Source: an uncultured Salinimicrobium sp. (lineage in GTDB: Bacteria > Bacteroidota > Bacteroidia > Flavobacteriales > Flavobacteriaceae). From it: 58,529 bases of DNA. Position 1 is the stretch's first letter, and each line of letters begins with the position of its first letter. The stretch covers positions 1-58,529 of the forward strand of contig CAMPKA010000020.1 in the NCBI GenBank assembly GCA_946887075.1. The letters are read 5' to 3'. Positions 45,794 to 54,382 of the stretch are shown in pieces. The translations under genes and the position numbers were made by a program. The notes beneath the pieces were generated by a model. The model had not been told where the DNA came from. It did no database searches and saw only the letters and a list, made by a program, of their open reading frames with translations.

Positions 45794-46651
45794 ATGGAAA
45801 AACTAAGCGAGTTACAGGATTATACCACATATTACGCCAGGGAGTTCATCGCATTCCTTCCTGATCTGCTCGGAGCACTGCTGTGGTTATTCATCGGCTG
45901 GTGGATTATCAAGCTTCTTCTGGGATATGGCAAGCGACTCTTTGAGAAAAAGGGACATGATCCTGCACTTTCGAGGTTTCTCCTGACCGTGGCGAGGTGG
46001 GCGCTACTCATCCTGCTACTGATCAGCGTGGTCGGGATGCTAGGTATAGAAACCACCTCCTTCATTGCCGTTCTTGGAGCTGCAGGACTGGCGATAGGCC
46101 TGGCGCTCCAGGGTTCCCTCTCAAATTTTGCAGGCGGAGTCCTCATCATACTCCTGAAACCTTTCAAGCTTGGCGACTGGATCGAAGTCAATGGGATTTC
46201 GGGAAGCGTCAAGGATATCTCCCTCTTTTACACCCGGCTAAATACCTTTGGCAATCAACTGGCCATCATTCCCAATGGGGAACTGTCCAATGACAATATC
46301 ATCAATTACTCAGCAGAAGAAACCAGGCGGGACGCCATCACCATCGGCATTTCCTATGATAGTGATATCAAAAAGGCACGGGAGATCCTGTTAAACCTTC
46401 TCCAGGAACAGCAAGATATTCTGAAGGATCCTTCCCCCGAGATTGTCGTTACCGAACTGGCCGAGAGTTCTGTAAATCTCTCTGTGAGGTTCTGGGCGAG
46501 AAATGAGGTTTTTTGGGAGCGCCATTTTTACACGATTGAGGAAGCGAAGAGACGCCTGGAAAACGCTGGAATTTCCATTCCTTTTCCTCAACGGGATATT
46601 CACCTATACCGTTCGGATGCTGAGATTTCGGCACAGCCCCAGTTAGGATAA
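45794..46651 (+). CDS. MscS family mechanosensitive channel
   Basis: The 285-residue protein has three N-terminal membrane helices, with the pore-lining third helix reading VLGAAGLAIGLALQGSLSNFAGGVLIIL, then the cytoplasmic beta-domain start (FKLGDWIEVNGISGSVKDI) and NTFGNQLAIIPNGELS. This is the small-conductance osmotic release channel family. It lies divergent to the phosphate transporter and converges with tsaB, 10 bases from its end. Confidence 0.93.
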   Translation: MEKLSELQDYTTYYAREFIAFLPDLLGALLWLFIGWWIIKLLLGYGKRLFEKKGHDPALSRFLLTVARWALLILLLISVVGMLGIETTSFIAVLGAAGLAIGLALQGSLSNFAGGVLIILLKPFKLGDWIEVNGISGSVKDISLFYTRLNTFGNQLAIIPNGELSNDNIINYSAEETRRDAITIGISYDSDIKKAREILLNLLQEQQDILKDPSPEIVVTELAESSVNLSVRFWARNEVFWERHFYTIEEAKRRLENAGISIPFPQRDIHLYRSDAEISAQPQLG

Positions 46652-46661
46652 GACCACCGGG

Positions 46662-47324
46662 TCATCCTGCCATAAAATCTTTGAGATAGTAAGGTTCGAA
46701 ATAGGCGACGTTTTCAAAGCTTCCATCCTGGTAAGCCCGCTCTGCCAGTGGTATCATTTCCTTGGCTGATGGGAGTTTTCCTCGGATGAATTTGGCATTG
46801 GGATGTCTACAGATCCCGGAAAATTTCTCCACTCCGTTCCCGATAAAGGCCACCGGTCCGGCTTCAAGATATTCCTTATAGGATTCCGGATGCAGGACCT
46901 CTGCCCTGGTAGTGAAGAGCTGTACTCCCTTTCCTGTATAACCTGCAGTGTACACTTCCATTCTCCGGGCATCGAGCATCGGGATCACCACGGGAACCTC
47001 TTCTGAAAAAGCCTGCCTTGCAAGGGAATCCAGCGTGGGAACCGACAGGAGCGGGATGTCCAGCGAGAAACACAATCCCTTGGCTGCCGATACCCCTATG
47101 CGGAGCCCAGTATAGGAACCAGGGCCTTTGCTTACGGCAATTGCCTGCAGTTCATCTGGATGAAGCCGGTTGTCCTGAAGGATCTGCTGAATATACAGGT
47201 GGAGTCTTTCCCCATGGGAATAGCCATTGCTGTAGTCTTCCTTCAAGGCCAGAACCTCCCCGTCTCCTCCCAGAGATACCGAGCAATTGGTCGTGGCAGT
47301 TTCAATACAGAGGATCAGCGCCAA
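46662..47324 (-). CDS. tsaB: tRNA threonylcarbamoyladenosine biosynthesis protein TsaB
   Basis: The 220-residue protein has the N-terminal ETATTNCSVSLG phosphate-binding strand and the GPGSYTGLRIGVSAAKGL signature of the TsaB/ASKHA family. TsaB acts with TsaD and TsaE in the t6A37 tRNA modification. The best start is TTG at 47322-47324, which directly follows the HlyD stop; no ATG gives the full conserved N-terminus. The nucleotide-binding TsaD is not in the window. Confidence 0.92.
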   Translation of the reverse strand: MALILCIETATTNCSVSLGGDGEVLALKEDYSNGYSHGERLHLYIQQILQDNRLHPDELQAIAVSKGPGSYTGLRIGVSAAKGLCFSLDIPLLSVPTLDSLARQAFSEEVPVVIPMLDARRMEVYTAGYTGKGVQLFTTRAEVLHPESYKEYLEAGPVAFIGNGVEKFSGICRHPNAKFIRGKLPSAKEMIPLAERAYQDGSFENVAYFEPYYLKDFMAG

Positions 47325-47325
47325 T

Positions 47326-48582
47326 CTATTCTTCTTTTTCGGTTTCTTCTTCGGTGGCTATTTCTACTTTGTCTCCGTCCTCAAGTTGTTTCGTGACGGT
47401 ATTGTATGGTCCCGTGATCACCGTCTCCCCGGTTTCGAGGCCTTTCCTGATTTCAATGTTCGCGTCATCCTGGATCCCGGTTTCCACTTTTCGAAGCTCC
47501 GCAAGCTCTCCTTCTTTGACAAATACCGCCTCAAAGGGTTCCTCTGATCCGGAATCCTGAGCCGAAGTGTCGCTGCGGATCACAACTGCGCTTATAGGAA
47601 TGGCGATCACACCCTCCTTTTGATTGGTGATGATATCCACAGTAGCCGTCATACCAGGTCTGAAAGGAGAATAATTCTCAGGCTTTCCTTCAAGAAGGTG
47701 CTCATAAGATTTCTCTAAAATACGGACTTTCACTTTAAAATTGGTCACCTGATCAGCACTGGTGGTCGCATTGGCCGAATTTGAGATCTCCGTAACGACC
47801 CCTTTGAATTCCTGGTCCATGTAGGCATCTACCTCCACGATGGTCGAGTCTCCAATCGATATCTTGACGATGTCATTCTCATTGACATCTACCTCCACTT
47901 CCATATCCGAAAGGTCCGCCACCCTAAGGATTTCGGTTCCTGCCATTTGCTGGGTTCCCACAACCCGTTCTCCTAATTCTGCACTTAGAGAGGAAATGGT
48001 TCCCGTCATTGGGGCGTAAATATTGGTCCTTCCCAGACTTTCCAAGGCTTCGTTCACCGTTGCCTCTGCACTCTGTACGTTGTAGTATGCTGCCTGCTTG
48101 GAAGCCTTTGCCATTTCATAGCTCGAAACGATCTGATCCCATTCCGCCTTGGAAATGATCCCTTTTTCGAAGAGAGACCTGTTTCTTTCCCAGCTTGCCT
48201 CTGCCTCCCGTAGGCTGGCCTCCGCCTGAGCCAGTCCGGCCCTCATATTGAGCAGGCTTGCTCTTGCCTGGGCCAGATTGGATTCATATATCTCCGGGTT
48301 CACCCGTACCAGGAGGTCACCCTTCTGGACTTGCTGCCCTTCTACAACAGGTAAGGAAATGATCTCGCCAGAGACCTCGGAGGACAGCATCACCTCCACC
48401 TCAGGTTGTATTTTTCCCGTTGCGGAAACCGTCTCCACCAGATCCATTTTCTGAACTTCGGTGACCTCTACCTTTTTGTAGTTACCGGACTTGCCAAACC
48501 ATCCTGCTTTCTTTCCAACTACCAGGAGAAGGATGACAACTACTACTGCTCCGATAATGATAAATAACTTTTTCCTGTTCAT
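47326..48582 (-). CDS. HlyD/MacA-type efflux periplasmic adaptor
   Basis: The 418-residue protein has an N-terminal membrane anchor (KKLFIIIGAVVVVILLLV), a biotinyl-lipoyl-like strand pair (VSATGKIQPEVEVMLSSEVSGE), a helical hairpin (about 110-180) and a beta-barrel domain. It connects an inner-membrane pump to TolC; the similarity is to MacA (ABC-type) adaptors. No ABC or RND partner lies next to it here. It forms an operon with the TolC-like gene two bases upstream. Confidence 0.88.
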   Translation of the reverse strand: MNRKKLFIIIGAVVVVILLLVVGKKAGWFGKSGNYKKVEVTEVQKMDLVETVSATGKIQPEVEVMLSSEVSGEIISLPVVEGQQVQKGDLLVRVNPEIYESNLAQARASLLNMRAGLAQAEASLREAEASWERNRSLFEKGIISKAEWDQIVSSYEMAKASKQAAYYNVQSAEATVNEALESLGRTNIYAPMTGTISSLSAELGERVVGTQQMAGTEILRVADLSDMEVEVDVNENDIVKISIGDSTIVEVDAYMDQEFKGVVTEISNSANATTSADQVTNFKVKVRILEKSYEHLLEGKPENYSPFRPGMTATVDIITNQKEGVIAIPISAVVIRSDTSAQDSGSEEPFEAVFVKEGELAELRKVETGIQDDANIEIRKGLETGETVITGPYNTVTKQLEDGDKVEIATEEETEKEE

Positions 48583-48584
48583 TT

Positions 48585-50021
48585 TTAGAATTTAAGATCT
48601 GTGATCGGAACTCCAAAATAGAGTTCCAGCACCTTTAGTTTGAAGATATAGTCATACTTGGCCCGGACGGCTTCGATCTGGGCGTTCTCGAGGTTAAACT
48701 GCGCCTGACTGAAGTCAAAGGCATTGGTCATTCCAACATTATAGCGTTCGGTGGCGTATTCATAAGCCAGTTGCTGGGCCTCGACGGCTACTAGTGCCGC
48801 CTCGTAGGCTTCCAGGGCACCCCGGGCGTCCAGGTAGGCCTGGTATACGTCTGCCTCGAGGTCCAGCTTTGTCTGCTCAAGCTGATATTCGGACCGCGCC
48901 AGTTCAATTTCATTTCTCCTCACTGCATTTCTCGTAGCAAACCCGTTGAAAATCGGTACGCTCAGCTGAAGCCCGTAGGACATTCCGTCGTTGAGCTGTA
49001 ATTGCTCAAAGAACGGAAGCGGTGCCCCGATCTCCGTCGTCATATTAGGCGCAACCACGATCTGTTCCGTTTCCTGAACAATTCCAATCTGGCGATAGGG
49101 TTGATCGGGATCCAGGCCTGCAGCAATGATCCTTCCGGCTCCGGACTCCCTGGTATTGTAGTTGAAGAAGGCTCCTAAAGTAGGCCAGTTGGCACCTCTT
49201 GAAATCTCAAGATCCTTTTCCAGCATCTCTGTTTGCAACTCGGCTACCTTGATCTCATACCTTTCCTCCTCTGCGGCTTCGATGACCTGATCAACCGGAA
49301 CCTGCAGGATCTCGGTTCCCAGGATGTCATAATCTCGTTCAGCGATATCGAAGTCTTCGTAATCGCGGATAAGCAGCATCTGGGCCAGGGCGATCAGAGA
49401 AATCTTGATCTGATTCTGGGCCACGATCATCCGCTGCCTTTCGTCAGCGGCGTTGGCTCTGATCTCGAGAAGATCTCCCCTGGGCAGGACACCTGCCTCT
49501 ACGAGATCCTCTGCCCGTGCAAGCTGCTGCAGGGTAATTTCATGCTGCGCCTCAATCACCTTGAGGTTCTCCTTGTTGAAGAGCACTTCAAGATAGGCAT
49601 TGGCCACAAAAAGAGCGATATCCTCCTTCATCTGCTCAAGGGCATACTGGCTGGCGAGTTTCGCAAGCTTCGCTCGCTGAAGCTGCTTGAAATTCCTCAG
49701 CCCATCGAAGAGTAGTACACTTGCGGTGACCCCTGCCGAGAAACTGCGTGTGGTCTGTGTCTGAAGGATTCCTGTGGTGACATTCTGAGTGAGTCCGGTA
49801 TTCCAGGCATTGGTCGCAGAAGCATTGATCCCGGGTAAAAAATTGCCGACGGCATCGGATATCCCTATTTCCGCAAGCGAAACATCAAGTTCGGATTGCT
49901 TCACGCTGATATTGTGCTCAAGGGCGTGCTGGATACATTCCTGGAGGGTCCATTCATTATCCTGGGCGTGGATCACAGAAGCAAAACAGCTAAGAAAGGT
50001 GAAGAGTAAAAATCTTTTCAT
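48585..50021 (-). CDS. TolC family outer-membrane efflux protein
   Basis: The 478-residue protein has a signal peptide (MKRFLLFTFLSCFASVIHAQ), then WTLQECIQHALEHNISVKQS, the usual start of TolC helices, and two repeats of long amphipathic helices around beta strands. It forms an outer-membrane channel for efflux or type I secretion. It is the first gene of a unit with the HlyD-type adaptor and lies 160 bases from the cytochrome oxidase cluster. Confidence 0.92.
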   Translation of the reverse strand: MKRFLLFTFLSCFASVIHAQDNEWTLQECIQHALEHNISVKQSELDVSLAEIGISDAVGNFLPGINASATNAWNTGLTQNVTTGILQTQTTRSFSAGVTASVLLFDGLRNFKQLQRAKLAKLASQYALEQMKEDIALFVANAYLEVLFNKENLKVIEAQHEITLQQLARAEDLVEAGVLPRGDLLEIRANAADERQRMIVAQNQIKISLIALAQMLLIRDYEDFDIAERDYDILGTEILQVPVDQVIEAAEEERYEIKVAELQTEMLEKDLEISRGANWPTLGAFFNYNTRESGAGRIIAAGLDPDQPYRQIGIVQETEQIVVAPNMTTEIGAPLPFFEQLQLNDGMSYGLQLSVPIFNGFATRNAVRRNEIELARSEYQLEQTKLDLEADVYQAYLDARGALEAYEAALVAVEAQQLAYEYATERYNVGMTNAFDFSQAQFNLENAQIEAVRAKYDYIFKLKVLELYFGVPITDLKF

Positions 50022-50181
50022 AATCGAAATTGTACCAGATAAGTCTGAGATCAGAGAAAGTCGTTACAAAAAAACTGTCTCGGTTTTTGAAACATCTCCA
50101 TGGTACCGGCACAGTGTTTGGCTGTCCGGCTCCAAGACTTAGACTGATCACGCGGGAAATTGTTACAGACCCCGCAAGATT

Positions 50182-50403
50182 TTAGTCAGAAGATTTGCTT
50201 TTTCGGGAGCGCCAAATGAAGTAAGCCAGCCCTGCCATCAACAGGTAAGGAAAGGCCATCAGGTACATGATTCCTTCGTTGATTCCCTCGGCGGCTGTCT
50301 GGGATTCCTCGCTCTGGAGGACCGCGCGACACATCGAACACTGCGCCTCCGCCGGGAGATATACCAGGATAAACATGAGCGCCAGAAGTATCGTCCTTTT
50401 CAT
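50182..50403 (-). CDS. Small membrane protein with N-terminal CxxC (cytochrome oxidase cluster)
   Basis: The 73-residue protein has a signal peptide-like start (MKRTILLALMFILVYLPAEA) followed directly by a CSMC motif, then one membrane helix and a Lys/Ser-rich tail. The CxxC next to the membrane suggests a redox or metal role. It lies 8 bases after the DUF420 gene in the oxidase assembly cluster. I do not recognise a named family. The upstream in-frame extension lacks a good start. Confidence 0.7.
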   Translation of the reverse strand: MKRTILLALMFILVYLPAEAQCSMCRAVLQSEESQTAAEGINEGIMYLMAFPYLLMAGLAYFIWRSRKSKSSD

Positions 50404-50410
50404 ATGTCTA

Positions 50411-50947
50411 TCAATAATAGGGGGCCATGAACACATATACAAGCACCCCGGTGATCGCAACATACAGCCATAATGGATAGGTGTATCTGGCAATCTTACG
50501 ATGCCGGTCCAGCTGGCCTCTCCAGGCCCTGAAGATCGTAAAGAGAACCAGGGGAATAATACCTGCCGAAATCAGGATATGGGTGATCAGAATGAAAAAA
50601 TACACATAGCGAAGAAAACCCTCTCCTCCGTACGGCACAGGATCATGAATGCTTTTTGACAGGACGTAGCTCACCAGGAAAACACAGGAGAGCAAAAAGG
50701 CCGTCATCATCAGATTACGATGCCAGATCCGTCTCCCGATCCTGATGGAAAAGAAACCCAGCACCAGAAGTAGACCGGTAATAAAGTTTATCGTGGCATG
50801 GAAAAACGGGAAATCAAAGTGTTCCAGTGAGCTGATCTGAAGGTTTCCGGACGCGTACATCAGATAAAAAACGACCAGAGGTACAATCACAGAAACCGCT
50901 ATGATGGTAGGGACTGCGATTCGTTCTATATATGGTTTGGCCTTCAT
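50411..50947 (-). CDS. DUF420 / CtaM-like cytochrome oxidase assembly protein
   Basis: The 178-residue protein has five membrane helices with conserved His residues (FDFPFFHATINFITGLLL, RRIWHRNLMM, LRYVYFFILITHILISAG). DUF420 includes Bacillus CtaM, which is needed for heme A-type oxidase biogenesis (family knowledge). The ATG at 50947 is chosen over a TTG six bases upstream. It lies between the SCO1-like gene and the small CxxC protein. Confidence 0.82.
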   Translation of the reverse strand: MKAKPYIERIAVPTIIAVSVIVPLVVFYLMYASGNLQISSLEHFDFPFFHATINFITGLLLVLGFFSIRIGRRIWHRNLMMTAFLLSCVFLVSYVLSKSIHDPVPYGGEGFLRYVYFFILITHILISAGIIPLVLFTIFRAWRGQLDRHRKIARYTYPLWLYVAITGVLVYVFMAPYY

Positions 50948-50957
50948 TGTCAAGATC

Positions 50958-51683
50958 CTATAACAGTTTTTTGATGTCCGAGATCAGGATGTCGACCTGC
51001 GGCCTTTCCCCCGAAGGAGCAGCCGGTGTACCCATCGGGATCGATCCCTTATAGTAAATGATCGGATTGCCGAATTCATCCCGGCGTGATCTGATGAACC
51101 CCTCTTTGTCCACCAGCGCAAAATAACCTGAATGGGCGAACCCTCCTTCCGCTTCCTCGTCCTCTCCGGCAAATAAGCTGAACCCGGTGTTGGCCAGATC
51201 ATATATTTCTTCCCTCGAACCGGTCATAAGGTTCCAGTTGGGATGTTTTACCCCGATCCGGTCAGCATATTCCTGAAGTACTTTCGGAGTATCATGAGCT
51301 GGGTCAATACTGAAGGAGGCGATTCCAAAATCGTTCTCCTTCATAAAAACCTCCTGGACTTCTAACAGATTTTTCTTCATGATGGGACAAATCGAAGGGC
51401 AGGTACTGAAGAAGAACTCTACCACATACACTTTACCGAGATAATCTTCATCCGTAATGGTATCCCCACGCTGGTTCACGAATTGGAAATCAGGTACCTT
51501 CCTCCTGGCTCCTTCACTTCCGATATATGCCAGGTCCTTTCTGGAAGCTGCACGTTCCTCCCTGCCGTCGGAACGACTCGAGGTTACAGTTTCCTTATGC
51601 TGCACCCGATCCACGATCTCCGGGATTACCAGGATCCCAAATATCAGGACGACGAGCCCCAGGCCGATATAGTACTTATTCAT
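50958..51683 (-). CDS. SCO1/SenC family copper chaperone
   Basis: The 241-residue protein has an N-terminal membrane anchor and a thioredoxin fold with the copper-binding CPSIC motif (Cys95 and Cys99) and the third ligand His184 (GFAHSGYFAL). SCO proteins deliver or reduce copper for the CuA site of cytochrome oxidase. The ATG at 51683 overlaps the end of the upstream gene (ATGAATAA), giving translational coupling. A longer in-frame upstream ATG at 51689 is possible. Confidence 0.92.
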   Translation of the reverse strand: MNKYYIGLGLVVLIFGILVIPEIVDRVQHKETVTSSRSDGREERAASRKDLAYIGSEGARRKVPDFQFVNQRGDTITDEDYLGKVYVVEFFFSTCPSICPIMKKNLLEVQEVFMKENDFGIASFSIDPAHDTPKVLQEYADRIGVKHPNWNLMTGSREEIYDLANTGFSLFAGEDEEAEGGFAHSGYFALVDKEGFIRSRRDEFGNPIIYYKGSIPMGTPAAPSGERPQVDILISDIKKLL

Positions 51684-52329
51684 GTGCATTGGTTTGCGAA
51701 GCCTTGTTTTTCTTAAGTTCCAGACGATATTCCGCAAGAATAACCTTGACATCATCATCCATTTTGTTGTTCAGCACAGCGACTGAACCCGTATCATATC
51801 CATACAATTCCGCGCCATCCTTATCTTCCTGCCGGCCACGCAGGCGACCCCGCTTATCAATTATAAAAGCATTGGGTGAGAAAAGGCTGGTATCGAGGTT
51901 CTGATCCGTCTTAAGACTGGCGAACAGGCTCCGGATCTCCTCAGGGGTCCCTGAAACGAACCTCCATTTGTCAAGGTCGATCACCTTCTCCAATTCTTTT
52001 TTCAAAGCGACTACTTCTTCCTGAGTTCCCTCCGGAACGACTGAAACAAAAAAAAGGTCGTGAAATCCTGAATAGGGATCATAGATTTTTTCCGCCAGGT
52101 GATAGGCGTTTACCATAAACTGCTCTGGTCGCTCTCCCGGAAAACTCAGTATCGTGATGTTGCCGTTAAAGCTCAATGGCTCCCCGTCCGGATTGTCGAA
52201 GTGCTCCAGGGGGTACAGGTTCTCGGTCATAACCGGCAGACGCGCAAAATGGTTGACACCCGAGGCAAAAAATAGATAAGCGACCAAGGGTAATGCGAAG
52301 AGAACAACTATGACAAAAAACTTTTTCAT
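51676..52329 (-). CDS. SCO-like membrane-anchored thioredoxin-fold protein lacking cysteines
   Basis: The 217-residue protein has an N-terminal membrane helix and the layout of SCO/thioredoxin-like proteins (ITILSFPGERPEQFM, LFFVSVVPEGTQEEV, LFSPNAFIIDKRGRLRG). There is no cysteine anywhere, so it cannot bind copper in the usual SCO manner. It is placed directly upstream of the SCO1-like gene and overlaps it, suggesting a partner role in oxidase assembly (inference). A candidate -7 element (52350-52357) lies just upstream. Confidence 0.72.
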   Translation of the reverse strand: MKKFFVIVVLFALPLVAYLFFASGVNHFARLPVMTENLYPLEHFDNPDGEPLSFNGNITILSFPGERPEQFMVNAYHLAEKIYDPYSGFHDLFFVSVVPEGTQEEVVALKKELEKVIDLDKWRFVSGTPEEIRSLFASLKTDQNLDTSLFSPNAFIIDKRGRLRGRQEDKDGAELYGYDTGSVAVLNNKMDDDVKVILAEYRLELKKNKASQTNAHE

Positions 52330-52349
52330 CCTGCTTACTTAGAGCGAGG

Positions 52350-52357
52350 CAAAAATA
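52350..52357 (-). promoter_or_regulatory. Candidate -7 element upstream of the SCO-like genes
   Basis: TATTTTTG on the minus strand matches TAnnTTTG. It overlaps the terminator of the subunit IV gene and lacks a clear -33 half. Confidence 0.3.
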
Positions 52358-52382
52358 AAAAAAGGCGGTATGAAAACCGCCT
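52351..52382 (-). terminator. Terminator after cytochrome oxidase subunit IV
   Basis: On the minus strand AGGCGGT and ACCGCCT form a 7-bp stem around TTTCAT, followed by a long T-rich tract. It separates the oxidase subunit genes from the SCO-like assembly genes. Confidence 0.85.
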
Positions 52383-52401
52383 CCTCCAGGTCATTTAACT
52401 T

Positions 52402-52764
52402 TTAAAAATCCCATGCCACATGGCCCCGTTCCAGTACCTCAAAAACGTACTTTCCTTCGGCCAGGATAATGAAGATCAGGTAGACGATAAGGAATCCAGC
52501 GGTCCATACCACGGATCTGCGAAGTCCCTTGGTCTCCCCTTCCATGTGCATAAAGGCCCATGTGATATAATAAGCTTTTACGATGGTCAGAATGATGAAT
52601 ATCCAGTTGATCAGTTTGAGGCTGATAAAATAAGTATCTGTTAAGGAAGGAGGTTTCACGATCCCGAGGATAACCTCCACTATAGTCACCAACGATAGGA
52701 TGATAAAAACGGACCAGATTCTCTTGGTGTTGGACCCGTGTGTATGTGTCGTGTCGTGCGCCAT
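52402..52764 (-). CDS. Cytochrome c oxidase subunit IV-like protein
   Basis: The 120-residue protein has a His-rich N-terminus (HDTTHTHG) and three membrane helices (about 18-36, 50-70, 83-103) with the small-subunit oxidase signature LKLINWIFIILTIVKAYYITWAFMH-like stretch containing the KAYYITWAFMHM block. It is an accessory subunit of heme-copper oxidase. It lies 11 bases after the larger subunit III gene. Confidence 0.85.
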   Translation of the reverse strand: MAHDTTHTHGSNTKRIWSVFIILSLVTIVEVILGIVKPPSLTDTYFISLKLINWIFIILTIVKAYYITWAFMHMEGETKGLRRSVVWTAGFLIVYLIFIILAEGKYVFEVLERGHVAWDF

Positions 52765-52775
52765 GTCTGTTTATG

Positions 52776-53756
52776 TTATACGAGATAGAAGAAGGTAAAT
52801 ACAAAAACCCATACCAGGTCAACAAAATGCCAGTAAAGACCAACCTTCTCGACCATTTCATAGCTTCCCCGGCGCTCGTAGGTTCCGAGCAAAACATTAA
52901 AGAAAATAATCACATTGATGATTACCCCTGTCAGAACGTGAAATCCGTGGAATCCGGTTATAAAAAAGAAGAAATCCGCGAACAGCGGGTTTCCGTATTC
53001 GTTCCGCTCCAGATTAGCTCCCTTGATGACGCCAGCACCTTCCGTTTCCAGCTTCTCCAGGGATTCTGCCCTGCTCATGACCACTTTATCCCCGGTTTCT
53101 GTCATCTGTTGCGTCCTGATCTGAAGTTCCGGATGGGCCGCAAAACCGGTGATCACTTCCTCCATGGTAAAGAGTGGGAGTGCAGATTCTTCGGACCACC
53201 ATATCCCGTTGGATTTTTCATGAAGGGCCCGTGCATCCGGTTCATCAGTAACGAAATCCTCCAGAGCCACCCGCTCTCCTTCTGCGTCGACGAACTGAAG
53301 GATGTTTCCACCCTCGGTCACCACTGCTCCGTATGAACCAGAGATGAAATTCTTCCATTCCCAGGCTTGGGATCCAAGGAAAATCAGCCCTCCAACGATG
53401 GTCAGCAGCATATAAAAACTCACCTTCCCTCGCTTCATCTGGTGTCCGGCGTCTACTGCCAGTACCATGGTAACTGAAGAAAAGATCAGGATAAAGGTCA
53501 TCAGGGCAACATAGTACATCGGGGCTTCCACGCCATGCAGGAATGGAAAGTGGGTGAACACCTCGTCGGCGATAGGCCAGCTTTCCGCAAACTTGTATCT
53601 TGCAAAACCATAGGAGGCAAGAAATCCGGAGAAGGTCAGGGCATCTGAAAGGATGAAGAACCACATCATCAGCTTTCCGTAACTTACTCTTAAAGGTTGA
53701 TTACCGCCGCCCCAGGTCTTTCCCTCAGTACCTGTTCTGATAACAGTAGCGTCCAT
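52776..53756 (-). CDS. Cytochrome c oxidase subunit III (long form)
   Basis: The 326-residue protein has a subunit III fold: LMMWFFILSDALTFSGFLA near the N-terminus, several membrane helices, and a C-terminal FFFFITGFHGFHVLTG and GLYWHFVDLVWVFVFTFFYLV. Between helices there is an inserted soluble region of about 100 residues (about 140-250). It lies next to another, shorter subunit III gene; both belong to the same oxidase cluster. The catalytic subunits I and II are not in the window. Confidence 0.92.
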   Translation of the reverse strand: MDATVIRTGTEGKTWGGGNQPLRVSYGKLMMWFFILSDALTFSGFLASYGFARYKFAESWPIADEVFTHFPFLHGVEAPMYYVALMTFILIFSSVTMVLAVDAGHQMKRGKVSFYMLLTIVGGLIFLGSQAWEWKNFISGSYGAVVTEGGNILQFVDAEGERVALEDFVTDEPDARALHEKSNGIWWSEESALPLFTMEEVITGFAAHPELQIRTQQMTETGDKVVMSRAESLEKLETEGAGVIKGANLERNEYGNPLFADFFFFITGFHGFHVLTGVIINVIIFFNVLLGTYERRGSYEMVEKVGLYWHFVDLVWVFVFTFFYLV

Positions 53757-53800
53757 AGAAACGTGTTATATTAACGTAATGGCAAAAATAGTTAATTTTC

Positions 53801-54382
53801 TTATCTAAAGAAATATAAAAACAAAAACAGGTAGATCCACAGGGCATCGAGAAAGTGCCAGAAGGTTGCACCCAGTTCTAATCCAAGAGTTTGACCCGGG
53901 AAATACCGGTGTTTAAAATGATTATAAATTACAACCAGAAGCACAATCACCCCAGCCGCAAGATGCGCCAGGTGAGAGATTACAATGATGTAAATAAAGG
54001 AGGTAGTTACCGTGCTTTCACTCCCTGTGAAATAGTATCCCTGAGAGATCATCTCATTGAAACTCTGGAGCTGTAAGAAAACGAAGAGTCCGGCAAGTCC
54101 TAGCGTAAACAGGAAGTAAGCCCCTGCAAGGGATCTCTTTTCCTTTTTGACCGCCCGTTCCGCACCGATGAAGGTCAGACTGCTCAGGAAGATTACCAGA
54201 GTACTCCAGATGAATGATGCCGGAAGTTCAAGTGCACTGAGCCAGTCCGGCCTTGTTTTACTGACCACATATGCGCTGGTTAGTCCGGCGAACATCATCG
54301 CCATACTGATGATCCCAAACCACAACATCATTTTTTTGGCCCGGATGACCTTATGTCGATCGCTGCCCTGCGTCAGATCCAT
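53801..54382 (-). CDS. Heme-copper oxidase subunit III (short form)
   Basis: The 193-residue protein has five membrane helices with SAYVVSKTRPDWL, FIGAERAVKKEKR, SFIYIIVISHLAHLAAGVIVLL and a C-terminal LELGATFWHFLDALWIYLFL. It matches the CyoC/CtaE subunit III family without inserts. It begins 10 bases before the end of cyoE and so is transcribed with it. Confidence 0.9.
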   Translation of the reverse strand: MDLTQGSDRHKVIRAKKMMLWFGIISMAMMFAGLTSAYVVSKTRPDWLSALELPASFIWSTLVIFLSSLTFIGAERAVKKEKRSLAGAYFLFTLGLAGLFVFLQLQSFNEMISQGYYFTGSESTVTTSFIYIIVISHLAHLAAGVIVLLVVIYNHFKHRYFPGQTLGLELGATFWHFLDALWIYLFLFLYFFR

